Positions 17,353-26,854 are shown, counted from the stretch's first letter. The stretch is 64,000 nucleotides of DNA from Azorhizobium doebereinerae UFLA1-100 (GCF_000473085.1 NZ_AXBA01000002.1:248001-312000); one strand, 5' to 3'. The notes: generated by a model not told the origin, from the sequence alone. Numbers and translations are program-made.

Positions 17353-19986
17353 ATGCGCGACGCCGAGCCCCACCCCGTGCGCCTTGCCGACTATCGGCCG
17401 CCCGCCTGGCTGGTGGACACGGTGAACCTGGATGTCTCGCTGCACCCCACCGCGACGCGGGTGGTCTCGCGCCTCGCCCTGCGCCGCAACCCGAAGGGCG
17501 AGGCCGGCGCGCCGGTGGTGCTGGATGGCGACGGACTGACCCTGGTGCGCGTGGCGCTCGACGGCGCGCCGCTGGCCGGGGGCGCCTATGAGGCGACGCC
17601 GGAAGCGCTGATCCTGCGCGCCCCGCCCGGCGACCGCTTCACGCTGGAGATCGAGACGCTGGTGGATCCCACCGCCAACACCCAGCTCATGGGCCTTTAT
17701 CGCTCGCGCGGCAATTACTGCACCCAGTGCGAGCCGGAAGGCTTCCGCCGGATCACCTATTTTCCCGACCGCTCGGACGTGCTGGCGGTCTACACCGTGC
17801 GCATCGAAGCCAACCGCGAGGAGGCGCCGGTCCTGCTCTCCAACGGCAATCTGGAGCGCAACGGCCCGGTGCCCGACACCGACCGGCACTATGCCATCTG
17901 GCACGATCCCTGGCCGAAGCCGTCCTATCTGTTCGCGCTGGTGGGCGGCAACCTGTCCAAGGTGCCGGACCATTTCGTCACCGCCTCCGGCAAGCCGGTG
18001 GAGCTCGGCATCTATGTGGAGCCGGGCAAGGAGACCCGCGCCACCTACGCCATGGACGCGCTGAAGCGCTCCATGCGCTGGGACGAGACCGCGTTCGGCC
18101 GCGAGTATGACCTCGACGTGTTCAACATCGTCGCCGTGTCCGACTTCAACATGGGCGCGATGGAGAACAAGGGGCTCAACGTCTTCAACGACAAATACGT
18201 GCTCGCCAGCCCGGAGACCGCCACCGACGCGGACTATGCCGGCATCGAGGGCGTGATCGCCCATGAATATTTCCACAATTGGAGCGGCAACCGCGTCACC
18301 TGCCGCGACTGGTTCCAGCTCTGCCTGAAGGAAGGCCTCACCGTCTTCCGCGACCAGGAATTCTCCTCCGACCAGCGCTCGCGGCCGGTCAAGCGCATCT
18401 CCGACGTGCGCCTGCTGAAGGCGGCCCAGTTCACCGAGGACGCCGGGCCCCTCTCCCATCCCGTCCGGCCGGAAACCTATCGCGAGATCAACAACTTCTA
18501 CACCGCTACCGTCTATGAAAAGGGCGCCGAGGTGGTGCGGATGCTGAAGACCCTGCTGGGCGAGCAGGGGTTCCGCGCCGGCATGGACCTCTATTTCGAG
18601 CGCCACGACGGCGATGCCGCCACCATCGAGGACTTCCTGGCCGCCTTCGCCGACGCCACCGGCCGGGACCTCGGCCAGTTCGCCGCCTGGTATTCCCAGT
18701 CCGGCACCCCCCGCGTCACCGCGCACGGCAGCTATGATGCCGCCGCCCGCACCTACCGGCTCGACGTGCGCCAGGAGACTCCCCCCTCCGCCCTCCAGCC
18801 GGTCAAGAGGCCGATGGTCCTGCCGCTCGCCGTCGGCCTGCTCGGGCCCGACGGCGCGGAACTGCCGCTGTCGCTCGACGACGGCCGCAACGTGCCGCGC
18901 CACGTGATCGAGGTGACGCAGGCGGAGCAGTCGTTCGTCTTCACCGGCATCACCGAGCGTCCCGTGCTGTCGCTGAACCGCGGCTTCTCCGCCCCCATCA
19001 ATCTGTCCACCAACCTCACCGATACCGACCTCGTCTTCCTGGCGGCTCACGACAGCGACCCGTTCAACCGTTTCGACGCCTTGCAGGACCTCGCCTTCCG
19101 CCTGCTGAAGGCTGGGGCCGCCGAGGGCCGCCTGCCCGATGCCGGGCCGCTCGTCGAAGCCGCCAGGCGGCTGCTCGCCGACACCGCGCTCGACCCCGCC
19201 TTCAAGGCCCAGGCCTTGGCGCTGCCGGGCGAGAACGAGATCGCCCGCGAGATCGGCAGCAACGTAGACCCCGACGCCGTCTTCAAGGCCCGCCGCGCCC
19301 TGCGGGCGGTGCTGGCGGACGCGCTCGCCGCGCCGCTCGCCACGGCCTATGACGCCCACGCCGCCGGCACCGCCTATTCCCCAGACGCCGCCGCCGCCGG
19401 GCGGCGCGCCCTGCGCAACCTCACCCTCGATTACCTCACGGCCTCGGCCTCGCCCGAGGCTCTCGCCCGCGCCCAGGCGCAATATGCCGGCACCGACAAC
19501 ATGACCGACCGCTTCGCGGCGCTCGCCGTGATCGTGCAGCACGACACGCCCGCGCGCACCGAGGTGCTGGAGGATTTCTACCGCCGCTTCGTCACCGACC
19601 CGCTGGTCATCGACAAATGGCTGAGCCTCCAGGCGCAGATCCCGGAAGAGGGCACGCTGGACCGGGTGAAGGCGCTGACCCTGCTGCCGGTCTTCTCCAT
19701 GGCCAACCCCAACCGGGTGCGCGCCCTGATCGGCGCCTTCGCCACCGCCAACCCGACCCAATTCCACCGGCCCGACGGCAAGGGGCACGACTTCCTGGTG
19801 GACGTTGTGCTCGGGCTCGACGCCAAGAACCCGCAGGTGGCGGCGCGGATGCTCTCCGCCTTCAAGACCTTCCGCCAGCTCGAACCCGGCCGCCGCGCGA
19901 GCGCGGAGCGCGCGTTGCGCCGGGTGGCCGAGACACCGGGCCTGTCCGCCGACGTTTCGGATATCGCCTCACGCTCCCTGAGCTGA
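17353..19986 (+). CDS. pepN: Aminopeptidase N
   Basis: 877 residues, the length of E. coli-type PepN (M1 zinc peptidase). The exopeptidase motif GAMEN occurs near 268-272, and the zinc site HEYFHNW begins at H304 with H308 and the third ligand E in KEGLTVF near 327. It removes N-terminal amino acids from peptides in the cytoplasm. The ATG at 17353 has TTGGAG upstream; an in-frame TTG at 17341 is less likely. The C-terminal helical domain is complete. Confidence 0.96.
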   Translation: MRDAEPHPVRLADYRPPAWLVDTVNLDVSLHPTATRVVSRLALRRNPKGEAGAPVVLDGDGLTLVRVALDGAPLAGGAYEATPEALILRAPPGDRFTLEIETLVDPTANTQLMGLYRSRGNYCTQCEPEGFRRITYFPDRSDVLAVYTVRIEANREEAPVLLSNGNLERNGPVPDTDRHYAIWHDPWPKPSYLFALVGGNLSKVPDHFVTASGKPVELGIYVEPGKETRATYAMDALKRSMRWDETAFGREYDLDVFNIVAVSDFNMGAMENKGLNVFNDKYVLASPETATDADYAGIEGVIAHEYFHNWSGNRVTCRDWFQLCLKEGLTVFRDQEFSSDQRSRPVKRISDVRLLKAAQFTEDAGPLSHPVRPETYREINNFYTATVYEKGAEVVRMLKTLLGEQGFRAGMDLYFERHDGDAATIEDFLAAFADATGRDLGQFAAWYSQSGTPRVTAHGSYDAAARTYRLDVRQETPPSALQPVKRPMVLPLAVGLLGPDGAELPLSLDDGRNVPRHVIEVTQAEQSFVFTGITERPVLSLNRGFSAPINLSTNLTDTDLVFLAAHDSDPFNRFDALQDLAFRLLKAGAAEGRLPDAGPLVEAARRLLADTALDPAFKAQALALPGENEIAREIGSNVDPDAVFKARRALRAVLADALAAPLATAYDAHAAGTAYSPDAAAAGRRALRNLTLDYLTASASPEALARAQAQYAGTDNMTDRFAALAVIVQHDTPARTEVLEDFYRRFVTDPLVIDKWLSLQAQIPEEGTLDRVKALTLLPVFSMANPNRVRALIGAFATANPTQFHRPDGKGHDFLVDVVLGLDAKNPQVAARMLSAFKTFRQLEPGRRASAERALRRVAETPGLSADVSDIASRSLS

Positions 19987-20036
19987 GGCGGCATAGCCGG
20001 GAAGGCACCGTCAACGCTCGGCGGCGGCTTTTGGAT

Positions 20037-20079
20037 TAATGCTGCTTTCGGGATAATCTACGTCGCGAAAGCAGCATTA
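20037..20079. terminator. Perfect 14-bp inverted repeat downstream of pepN
   Basis: TAATGCTGCTTTCG at 20037-20050 is exactly complementary to 20066-20079, with a 15-nt loop. It starts 50 bp after the pepN stop and ends 91 bp before the next start. The arms are AT-richer than the surroundings. It could be a terminator for pepN or an operator for the small gene that follows; there is no T-run. Confidence 0.45.
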
Positions 20080-20170
20080 TCGTCCGATCTGCAAGGGTCT
20101 ATCTCCTCGTCATCGAATTTGAGCCGCCCCCCAGTGGCGCCCCTTTCGAAAAGACAAAGGAAACAGACCC

Positions 20171-20443
20171 ATGCGTACGATCACCACCGCCGCTTTGGCC
20201 CTTGCCGCCGCCGTCACCTTCTCGGGGATCGCCAGCGCGGACGAATACATCACGGCGAAGAACAAGGAATTCTATGCCGTCGCCGCCGAATCCGCGGCGG
20301 AGAGCCACGCTGCCGCGCCGCTCGGCTACACCCAGCCCGCGTCCCCGCGCGCCGCCCAGGTGAACGCCATCTTCGCCCCCCAGACCCGCAGCGCCGACAG
20401 CCTTCAGCTTCAGCTGGGCGATCGCGGCATCGGCACCAACTGA
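20171..20443 (+). CDS. Small secreted protein of unknown function
   Basis: 90 residues with a Sec signal peptide (MRTITTAALALAAAV, cleavage near IASA-DEY, residue 23). The mature peptide of about 67 residues has no cysteine. It is alanine-rich around 38-62 and ends in a short polar tail. A ribosome site AAAGGAAA precedes the ATG, and a strong hairpin (20465-20498) follows the stop, so it is a self-contained transcription unit. Small signal-peptide proteins of this kind occur widely in rhizobia; I cannot name the family. Confidence 0.7.
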   Translation: MRTITTAALALAAAVTFSGIASADEYITAKNKEFYAVAAESAAESHAAAPLGYTQPASPRAAQVNAIFAPQTRSADSLQLQLGDRGIGTN

Positions 20444-20464
20444 CCTCCTCCGTGTGCTGATGCG

Positions 20465-20498
20465 CTTCGGCGCGGCGGATTGCCCCGCCGCGCCGAAG
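20465..20498 (+). terminator. Perfect 14-bp hairpin after the small secreted gene
   Basis: CTTCGGCGCGGCGG at 20465-20478 pairs with 20485-20498 around loop ATTGCC. It begins 22 bp after the stop at 20443. No T-run follows, but stem length and place support a terminator or 3' stabiliser. Confidence 0.55.
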
Positions 20499-20591
20499 GC
20501 GTGTCCCGGCCCGCCGGTGGCGGAGCGGCGAAACCGACCCCATCTCATCTCACAGTACGAAGGACGCGACGAACGCGCGGGAGCAGAGACC

Positions 20592-21560
20592 ATGGCACGC
20601 TGGGACGATGTGGAAGTGTTCTTGCGGGTGGTGGATCGCGGCAGCTTCAACGGCGCCGCCGAACAACTGGGCCTCCCGCCCACCTCCGTCAGCCGCAAGG
20701 TGAAGGCGCTGGAGGATCGCCTCGGCGTCCAGCTCCTGCATCGCACCACCCGGCGGGTGTGGCCGAGCGAAGCCGGTCAAGCCTATTACCAGAAGTGCGT
20801 CGATGCGATCGCCGCCCTCGATCAGGCCGATGCCTCGGTCCGCGCGCTGACGCAGGAACCGGAAGGCCATCTGAAGGTCCTGCTCAACTATTCCACCGCC
20901 ATCCTCATCGTCGAGCCGGAGCTCGCCGCCTTTCGCCGGCGCTATCCGAAGGTGAATCTGCACATCACCCTCGACAACCATCCGCTCGACCTGATCGAGC
21001 ACGGCTATGATGTGGCCGTGCGCATCGGCCCGGTGCGGGATTCCAGCTACCATGTGCGGAGCCTGGGCTCGAAGCAGCTCCAGTTTCTCGCCAGCCCCGC
21101 CTATCTCGACCGCGTCGGGCGGCCGCAGCACCCCGACGAGCTGGTGAACCACGACCTGATCGCCGTGCGCACCGCACCGGGACCGATCCAGTGGAACCTC
21201 GAACGCCCCGGCGAGACGATAGACCTCAAGATCCATCCGGTGCTGGACACCAACGACGCCATCATGGCCATCCGCCAGGCGATCGGCGGCTCGGGCATCA
21301 CCATGCTGTCGCGCTGCCTCGCCCGGCGGCGGGTGGAGAATGGCGAGCTGGAAGTGGTGCTGCCCCAATGGCGCCGTCGCGACCCGGTGGAGACGGTGGC
21401 CCTGTTCCCGGCCCGCGCCACGCTGGATCTCAAGGTCCGGGTGTTCGTCGACTTCCTCGTGGAGACCTTCGACCGATGGCACAGCGAGTGGCCGGACGAG
21501 ACGCGCAACGCGCCCGCCGAAAGCCTCGCGGCCATCCGGCGGCCGGCCAGCACAACCTGA
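20592..21560 (+). CDS. LysR family transcriptional regulator
   Basis: 322 residues. N-terminal winged helix-turn-helix at about 5-62 (VEVFLRVVDRGSFNGAAEQL, then SVSRKVKALEDRLG) and a periplasmic-binding-like effector domain (about 90-290). The subgroup resembles LysR regulators of the type annotated near small-molecule or aromatic metabolism, but no target can be inferred. The ATG at 20592 has GGGAG at normal spacing; the open frame upstream crosses the previous gene's terminator. It is followed by a terminator at 21616-21695, so it is monocistronic. Confidence 0.92.
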   Translation: MARWDDVEVFLRVVDRGSFNGAAEQLGLPPTSVSRKVKALEDRLGVQLLHRTTRRVWPSEAGQAYYQKCVDAIAALDQADASVRALTQEPEGHLKVLLNYSTAILIVEPELAAFRRRYPKVNLHITLDNHPLDLIEHGYDVAVRIGPVRDSSYHVRSLGSKQLQFLASPAYLDRVGRPQHPDELVNHDLIAVRTAPGPIQWNLERPGETIDLKIHPVLDTNDAIMAIRQAIGGSGITMLSRCLARRRVENGELEVVLPQWRRRDPVETVALFPARATLDLKVRVFVDFLVETFDRWHSEWPDETRNAPAESLAAIRRPASTT

Positions 21561-21615
21561 CCGTGAGGCAGGCCCCCGCCGTCCCCAGTTTCCACACCCT
21601 CCCGGCGCGCCCGCC

Positions 21616-21695
21616 CAAACCGACCCACCCCGATAAGGGGACTCGGTTTGCGCCGGCGGAGGCCGAGCGGAATACCGCCGGCGCCATCCTTTTTT
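21616..21695 (+). terminator. Tandem hairpins with T-run after the LysR gene
   Basis: The first hairpin pairs CAAACCGA (21616-21623) with 21643-21650, with an inner CCCC/GGGG. The second pairs 21650-21659 (GCGCCGGCGG) with 21675-21684, followed by CATCC and six T. The second is a good rho-independent terminator for the plus strand. Confidence 0.7.
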
Positions 21696-21806
21696 AGGTT
21701 CTTGACTCTCCTGACTCTAGACAGGAACCCCTCGATTCGATTCCAATGACCTCGATTCGGAGAGATGCGGCACGTCCCTCCAATCATGTGAGGACGATGG
21801 GCTTAC

Positions 21807-21826
21807 AGGAAGCGTGGCCGCTTCCT
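21807..21826 (+). promoter_or_regulatory. 8-bp inverted repeat in the histidine kinase leader
   Basis: AGGAAGCG (21807-21814) and CGCTTCCT (21819-21826) flank TGGC, ending 28 bp before the kinase ATG. Upstream, CCTCGATTCG occurs twice (from about 21728 and 21750). These may be an operator or an RNA hairpin near the ribosome site. Confidence 0.35.
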
Positions 21827-21854
21827 GGGCCGGGATTTCCGAAGGGGGCTGGCA

Positions 21855-24170
21855 ATGGCACGCGCCAACGCTGCGAGCGTCGGCGCGCGCGGTGACGCCA
21901 TAGGTGGTTTGGCGAGATCCGTAGCGCGACCCGCCTATCAGCGGCTGCTCGAGGCCGAGCCGTTTCTGCGTCGCATCGTACCCGCCCTGATTGTGACCTT
22001 CCTGCTGGTGCTGGGCATCGGCGCGGTGGTGCAGGTGCACAGCCACCGGCAGTCCGTCCTCGACAATGCGAAGGACGACCTCAGCCTGATGTCCCTCGCC
22101 ACCGCCGAGGGCCTCAACCACCGCCTCGGCGGCAACCTCGCCAATGTCGCCAACGCGCTGCAAGGCGCCCTGCCGCCTCGCGCCACCGCCGCCGGCCGGC
22201 GCATCTACGTGACCGACCCCTCCGGCCGGGTCCTCGCGTCCGCCCCCGACAGCGCGCCGCGCGCCGCCAACATCGCCGATTTGATGGATCCCTCCCAGCC
22301 GCTCACGGTGTTCGCAGAGCGCGCCGGCGTGCTGGAAATTCCGGTCGGCCAGGTCAGCGCGCTCGCCACCGTGCGCAATCTCAACCCGCCGCTCGGCCAG
22401 ATCGTCTTCGTCCAGCCCATGAGCCGGGCCCTCACCGCCTGGTCCGACAGCACGACGCTGACCATCACCCTGTTCACCACCACCGGCGCGGTCCTGCTCA
22501 TCCTCGGCTTCTCCTTCCACTGGCAGGCCAGCCGGGCGCGCGAGGCGGATCACATCTACGACACCGTGCGCATGCGCATCGACACCGCGCTCAACCGCGG
22601 CCGCTGCGGCATGTGGGACTGGGACATGGCCCGCGGCCGCATGTACTGGTCCGACACCATGTTCGAGATTCTGGGGCTTGAGCGCCGGGACGAACTGATG
22701 TCGTTCGGCGAGATCGCCAAGCTGGTGCATCCCGACGACGGCGACCTCTACGAACTGGCCCAGGAACTGGCCGAGCGCCCCGGCGCCTCGGTGGACCGGG
22801 TGTTCCGCATGCGCACGGCGCGCGGCGACTTCGTGTGGTTGCGCATGCGCGCCGAAGTGGTGCAGCAGGCGGGCGAGGACGGCCCCCATCTCATCGGCAT
22901 CGCCATGGACGTGACCGAGGCCCAGCGCCTCGCCGAGCGGACCGTCACCGCCGACATGCGCCTGCGCGACGCCATCGAGAGCATCTCGGAAGCCTTCGTG
23001 CTCTGGGACAGCCAGAATCGCCTCGTGCTCTGTAATTCCAAGTTCCAGACCCTGCACGAGCTGCCCGACGAAGCGATCGTCTCCGGCACGCCGTTCGAGA
23101 CCATCGCCACGGTCGGCCGCCACCCCGTCACCCGCACCCCCCTGAAGCCCGAGGACAAGCCGGAGGAAGGCTCGCGCGCTTTCGAGGCCCAGCTCTCCAA
23201 CGGCCGCTGGCTGAAGATCGCCGAGCGCCGCACCAAGGACGGCGGCTACGTTTCGGTGGGCACCGACATCACCCCGCTCAAGCGCCATGAGGAACGCCTC
23301 ATGGACAATGAGAAGCGCCTGATGGCCCTGGTGGCCGACCTGCGCAAATCGCAGCAGACCCTGGAGCACCAGGCCCAGCAGCTCGCGGAACTGGCGGAAA
23401 AATACTCCGAGGAGAAGACCAGGGCCGAGGACGCCAACCGCGCCAAGAGCGAATTCCTCGCCAACATGTCCCATGAGCTGCGCACGCCGCTCAACGCCAT
23501 CATCGGCTTCTCGGAGATCATGGAGAGCGGCATGTTCGGCCCGCTCGGCTCGGAGAAATATTCCGAATACTGCGCCGACATCAAAGGCTCCGGCACCTAT
23601 CTGCTGGACGTCATCAACGACATCCTCGACATGTCCAAGATCGAAGCCGGCCGCATGCAGCTGGAGCTGGAGGACGTGCGGATCGACGACATCGTCACGG
23701 ACGCCATGCGCGTCATGGCGGTGAAGGGCGACGAGAAGCATCTCACCATGACCGCCGAGGTGGGCGCGGAGCAGATGATTCGCGGCGACAAGCGCGCGCT
23801 GAAGCAGATCCTGCTGAACCTGCTCTCCAATGCGGTGAAGTTCACGCCCGAGGGCGGGCGCATCTCGCTGCGGGCGCGGATCAAGGGCGGCGCGGCGGTC
23901 ATCGCCATCGAGGATACCGGCATCGGCATCCGGCGCCACGACCTCGCCAAGATCGGCCGTCCGTTCGAGCAGGTGGAGAGCCAGTTCACCAAGACCCACA
24001 AGGGCTCGGGCCTCGGCCTCGCCATCGCCAAGTCCCTGGTCGAGCTGCACGGCGGGGCCATGCGCATCCGCTCCACCGAAGGGGTGGGCACCGCCGTCAT
24101 GGTCCGCCTGCCGCTGAACGCGGGCGCGGCCAATTCCAACGAGAGCCCCCGCCTGGTGGCCATGCGCTGA
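21855..24170 (+). CDS. PAS-containing sensor histidine kinase, PleC/DivJ/PdhS type
   Basis: 771 residues. Two membrane helices (about 41-60 and 200-222) bracket a periplasmic domain of some 140 residues. Two PAS domains (about 240-355 and 368-475) and a coiled coil (480-525) follow. The HisKA domain has its phospho-histidine at H540 in SHELRTPLNAIIGFSEIM, and an HATPase domain has LLNLLSNAVKFTPEGG, EDTGIGI and GSGLGLAIAKSL. The phosphoacceptor box closely resembles the PleC/DivJ/PdhS kinases that act on DivK in alphaproteobacterial cell-cycle control. No response regulator gene is adjacent. An in-frame ribosome site AAGGGGG precedes the ATG. Confidence 0.9.
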   Translation: MARANAASVGARGDAIGGLARSVARPAYQRLLEAEPFLRRIVPALIVTFLLVLGIGAVVQVHSHRQSVLDNAKDDLSLMSLATAEGLNHRLGGNLANVANALQGALPPRATAAGRRIYVTDPSGRVLASAPDSAPRAANIADLMDPSQPLTVFAERAGVLEIPVGQVSALATVRNLNPPLGQIVFVQPMSRALTAWSDSTTLTITLFTTTGAVLLILGFSFHWQASRAREADHIYDTVRMRIDTALNRGRCGMWDWDMARGRMYWSDTMFEILGLERRDELMSFGEIAKLVHPDDGDLYELAQELAERPGASVDRVFRMRTARGDFVWLRMRAEVVQQAGEDGPHLIGIAMDVTEAQRLAERTVTADMRLRDAIESISEAFVLWDSQNRLVLCNSKFQTLHELPDEAIVSGTPFETIATVGRHPVTRTPLKPEDKPEEGSRAFEAQLSNGRWLKIAERRTKDGGYVSVGTDITPLKRHEERLMDNEKRLMALVADLRKSQQTLEHQAQQLAELAEKYSEEKTRAEDANRAKSEFLANMSHELRTPLNAIIGFSEIMESGMFGPLGSEKYSEYCADIKGSGTYLLDVINDILDMSKIEAGRMQLELEDVRIDDIVTDAMRVMAVKGDEKHLTMTAEVGAEQMIRGDKRALKQILLNLLSNAVKFTPEGGRISLRARIKGGAAVIAIEDTGIGIRRHDLAKIGRPFEQVESQFTKTHKGSGLGLAIAKSLVELHGGAMRIRSTEGVGTAVMVRLPLNAGAANSNESPRLVAMR

Positions 24171-24456
24171 GCGCGCCGTCCCCAGCCGCACATGCCTGCT
24201 ATTCGCGGCGCGCCATGGCGCCGCCATCTTCTTGACGCTAGAGAGAGCCAGTTGGGTGCAGCGCAACGTTCGCGCTGCCATTCTCAAGGATCGGCCACTG
24301 TCGGATCGCACCCCCGGATCATTCCGGGCCGGATCAGGCCGAGCCGGACGTTTTCTTCATCTGCAGATGTGAGGGCAGCGGGTCTTCCGCCGGGTGCCCC
24401 TTCGCTGCGCCGCCTGTCCTCGGCACCTGCGCGGGGACCAGAAAGGTTCTCGACCC
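24171..24456 (+). other. Intergenic leader before the RNA helicase gene
   Basis: About 286 bp. A TTGACG word near 24233 could be a -35 element. GCAGCGC/GCGCTGC form a 7-bp hairpin near 24260-24280. A long leader is common for DEAD-box helicases that respond to cold, but no defined cold-box motif is recognisable. Confidence 0.3.
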
Positions 24457-26283
24457 GTGCCCTTCGACACGTCTTCCCCCGCTTTGGCCCGTGCGCTCGC
24501 CGGCCATGCCTATGCTGAGCCGACCCCGGTTCAGAGCGCCGTCATCGCCGACGAGGCGACCGGCCGCGACCTGCTCGTCTCCGCCCAGACCGGCTCCGGC
24601 AAGACCGTGGCTTACGGCCTCGCCATCGGCGAGACCCTGCTGGGCACCGATGAACGGCTGCCCCCGGCCGGGGCGCCGCTGGCCCTCGTCATCGCGCCCA
24701 CCCGCGAACTGGCCCTCCAGGTGCACCGGGAACTCGAGTGGCTCTATGCCGAGGCCGGCGGACGGGTGATCTCCTGCGTCGGCGGCATGGACCCGCAGCG
24801 CGAGAAGCGCCAGCTCATGGACGGCGCCCATGTGGTGGTCGGCACGCCCGGCCGCCTGCGCGACCATCTGGAGCGCGGCCGGCTCGACATGTCGGGCCTC
24901 GCCGCCGTGGTGCTGGACGAGGCCGACGAGATGCTCGACCTCGGCTTCCGCGAGGATCTGGAGTTCATCCTCGACGCCACGCCGGAGGAGCGGCAGACCC
25001 TGCTGTTCTCCGCTACCATGCCGCGCGACATCGCCGCCCTCGCCCGCCGCTACCAGCGCGATGCCCTGCGCATCGAGGTGGCCGGGCGCACCGCCGGCCA
25101 CGCGGACATCGAATACCGGGCCGTCCGCGTCTCCCCGCGCGAGATCGAGCATGCGGTGGTGAACCTGCTGCGCTTCTTCGAGGCGCCCGGCGCCATCGTG
25201 TTCTGCAACACCCGCGAGAGCGTGCGCCACCTCACCGCGACGCTTCAGGAGCGCGGCTTTGCCGCGGTCGCCCTCTCCGGCGAACTGGGCCAGAACGAGC
25301 GCAACCTCGCCCTCCAGGCCCTGCGGGACGGACGGGCGCGGGTCTGCGTCGCCACCGACGTGGCTGCCCGCGGCATCGACCTGCCCGGCCTCGGCCTCGT
25401 CATCCATGCCGAGCTGCCGCATGACGCGGAAAGCCTCCAGCACCGTTCCGGCCGCACCGGCCGCGCCGGCCGCAAGGGTGTCAGCGTCCTGCTCGTGCCG
25501 CCCGCCCGCCGCCGCAAGGCCGAAAGCCTGATGGCGGAAGCCCGCGTGGTTCCCTCCTGGAGCGGCCCGCCGACGGCGGAGGAAGTGCGCGACCTGGACC
25601 AGGAGCGCATGCTCTCCGACCCGCTGCTGGCGGAGCCCTCGGCCCCCGAGGACGCGACGCTGGCCGAGGCGCTGCTCGCCCAATATGCCCCGCAGGAACT
25701 GGCGGCGGCTTTGGTGCGGCTCTATCGCGCCCGCCTTCCGGCCCCGGAAGAGGTGTCCGACCCCGGCGAGGGCCGTGGCCGGCGTGAGCTGCCGGTGCGG
25801 ACCGGCGCCCCGTCCGGCGGCGCCGGCGGCGCATGGTTCCGCATTCCCGTGGGCCGGCGCAAGAATGCCGATCCCAAGTGGCTGCTGCCGCTCATCTGCC
25901 GGCGCGGCGGCCTGACCAAGGCCGATATCGGCGCCATCCGCATCTTCGACAACGAGACCATGTTCGAAGTTGCCGAGCCTCTGGCCGAAGCCTTCCTCGT
26001 CTCCGCCCGCGCCAGCGCGGCGGGCGATTACCCCATCGAGCCCCATGACGGCAGCCAGCCCGAGCGCCGGCCTCCGGTGCGCGGCGCCTATGGCGCGGGT
26101 GCCGGCGCCGGCCCCGGCGGGCGCGGCAAGGGCGGCCCCGGCAAGCCGAAGGGCGCCAAGAGCTATGGCGGGGCCAATAACGGCCAGGCTCCGCAGCCGA
26201 GCGTGCGCGGCTGGACCCCGCTCAGCCCCTCCGCCCCCGCCGCGCCGCGCGGCGCCAAGGGCAAGGTGCGCCCGCGCGGGTGA
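24457..26283 (+). CDS. DEAD/DEAH-box RNA helicase with DbpA RNA-binding domain
   Basis: 608 residues from the GTG at 24457; an in-frame GTG at 24394 is an alternative. Motif I AQTGSGKT (about 45-52), DEAD box (DEADEMLD near 154), SAT motif and HRSGRTGRAGR are all present. Residues about 460-515 (WFRIPVGRRKNADPKWLLP, then RIFDNETMFEV) form a DbpA-type RNA-binding domain that in E. coli targets 23S rRNA hairpin 92. The last 80 residues are Gly/Pro/Lys-rich and likely disordered, as in cold-related alphaproteobacterial helicases. A role in ribosome assembly or RNA turnover is likely. Confidence 0.92.
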   Translation: MPFDTSSPALARALAGHAYAEPTPVQSAVIADEATGRDLLVSAQTGSGKTVAYGLAIGETLLGTDERLPPAGAPLALVIAPTRELALQVHRELEWLYAEAGGRVISCVGGMDPQREKRQLMDGAHVVVGTPGRLRDHLERGRLDMSGLAAVVLDEADEMLDLGFREDLEFILDATPEERQTLLFSATMPRDIAALARRYQRDALRIEVAGRTAGHADIEYRAVRVSPREIEHAVVNLLRFFEAPGAIVFCNTRESVRHLTATLQERGFAAVALSGELGQNERNLALQALRDGRARVCVATDVAARGIDLPGLGLVIHAELPHDAESLQHRSGRTGRAGRKGVSVLLVPPARRRKAESLMAEARVVPSWSGPPTAEEVRDLDQERMLSDPLLAEPSAPEDATLAEALLAQYAPQELAAALVRLYRARLPAPEEVSDPGEGRGRRELPVRTGAPSGGAGGAWFRIPVGRRKNADPKWLLPLICRRGGLTKADIGAIRIFDNETMFEVAEPLAEAFLVSARASAAGDYPIEPHDGSQPERRPPVRGAYGAGAGAGPGGRGKGGPGKPKGAKSYGGANNGQAPQPSVRGWTPLSPSAPAAPRGAKGKVRPRG

Positions 26284-26337
26284 CGCCACGGCGTGGCGGG
26301 CAATGGGGTCATCGCCTCACGCTCGCCACATGGCCCG

Positions 26338-26402
26338 TGTCTTGGCTGGGTATCTTGGCTGGATATCTTGGCTGCGCATCCCGGCCGGCATCTCGGCCTG
26401 GA
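26338..26402 (+). repeat. Degenerate 13-bp tandem array upstream of the DUF930 gene
   Basis: Five units with a 13-bp period: 26338-26350, 26351-26363, 26364-26376, 26377-26389 and 26390-26402. The first three share TCTTGGCTG, the last two have decayed (CATCCCGGCCGGC and ATCTCGGCCTGGA). The array ends 33 bp before the GTG of the DUF930 gene, in its probable leader or promoter. Confidence 0.75.
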
Positions 26403-26435
26403 TGCCGTTCCGACGATGAAGAGGACGCCGACACC

Positions 26436-26828
26436 GTGAGAGCCGCGTTTTCCTCCCCTGCCTGCATCCTGCTCCTGGCCGCGGTCGCCCAGCCGGCGGC
26501 GGCGGCGTCCCGGGAGGAGCAGATCCTGAAGCTGGCCCCCAGCGCCCGGATCGAGCAGCGGTGCAATGCCAAGGCCATGGGCACCATCAACCGGGAACAC
26601 AAGGATCTGCGCCCGGACGAACTGGTGGCCTACGCCTTCGCCGACACCAAGATCCGCGACGGCCTGATCGAGGCGCCCGGCGCGGCCGTCCGCAGCGGCG
26701 GGAAATGGTATCACCTCTCTTATACCTGCCAGACGACCAATAACGGCACCGCGGTGGAGAGTTTCGACTACGTGCTCGGCACGGTGGTCCCCCGGCCGCA
26801 ATGGGCCGAGCACTATCTGGTGCCCTGA
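26436..26828 (+). CDS. DUF930 secreted protein
   Basis: 130 residues from the GTG at 26436. A signal peptide (hydrophobic ACILLLAAVAQPAAAA) precedes the DUF930 domain, which shows LAPSARIEQRCNAKAM, DELVAYAFADTKI, GGKWYHLSYTCQTT and FDYVLG in order. Two cysteines are conserved and likely paired. DUF930 proteins are exported, confined mostly to Hyphomicrobiales, and have no assigned function. The longer frame from 26280 passes through the tandem array and is unlikely to be coding. The gene converges on the DUF2478 gene. Confidence 0.85.
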   Translation: MRAAFSSPACILLLAAVAQPAAAASREEQILKLAPSARIEQRCNAKAMGTINREHKDLRPDELVAYAFADTKIRDGLIEAPGAAVRSGGKWYHLSYTCQTTNNGTAVESFDYVLGTVVPRPQWAEHYLVP

Positions 26829-26854
26829 GCCCGTCTCCCGGCGACCCGGACCGC

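Noticed and set aside
17221-19788. Long minus-strand frame opposite pepN (855 codons)
   Set aside because: It is the antisense of a complete, motif-rich pepN and has a His/Gly/Ala-rich shadow composition with no domain.
26338-26402. Tandem repeats as a CRISPR array
   Set aside because: Units are 13 bp without spacers and no cas gene is present.
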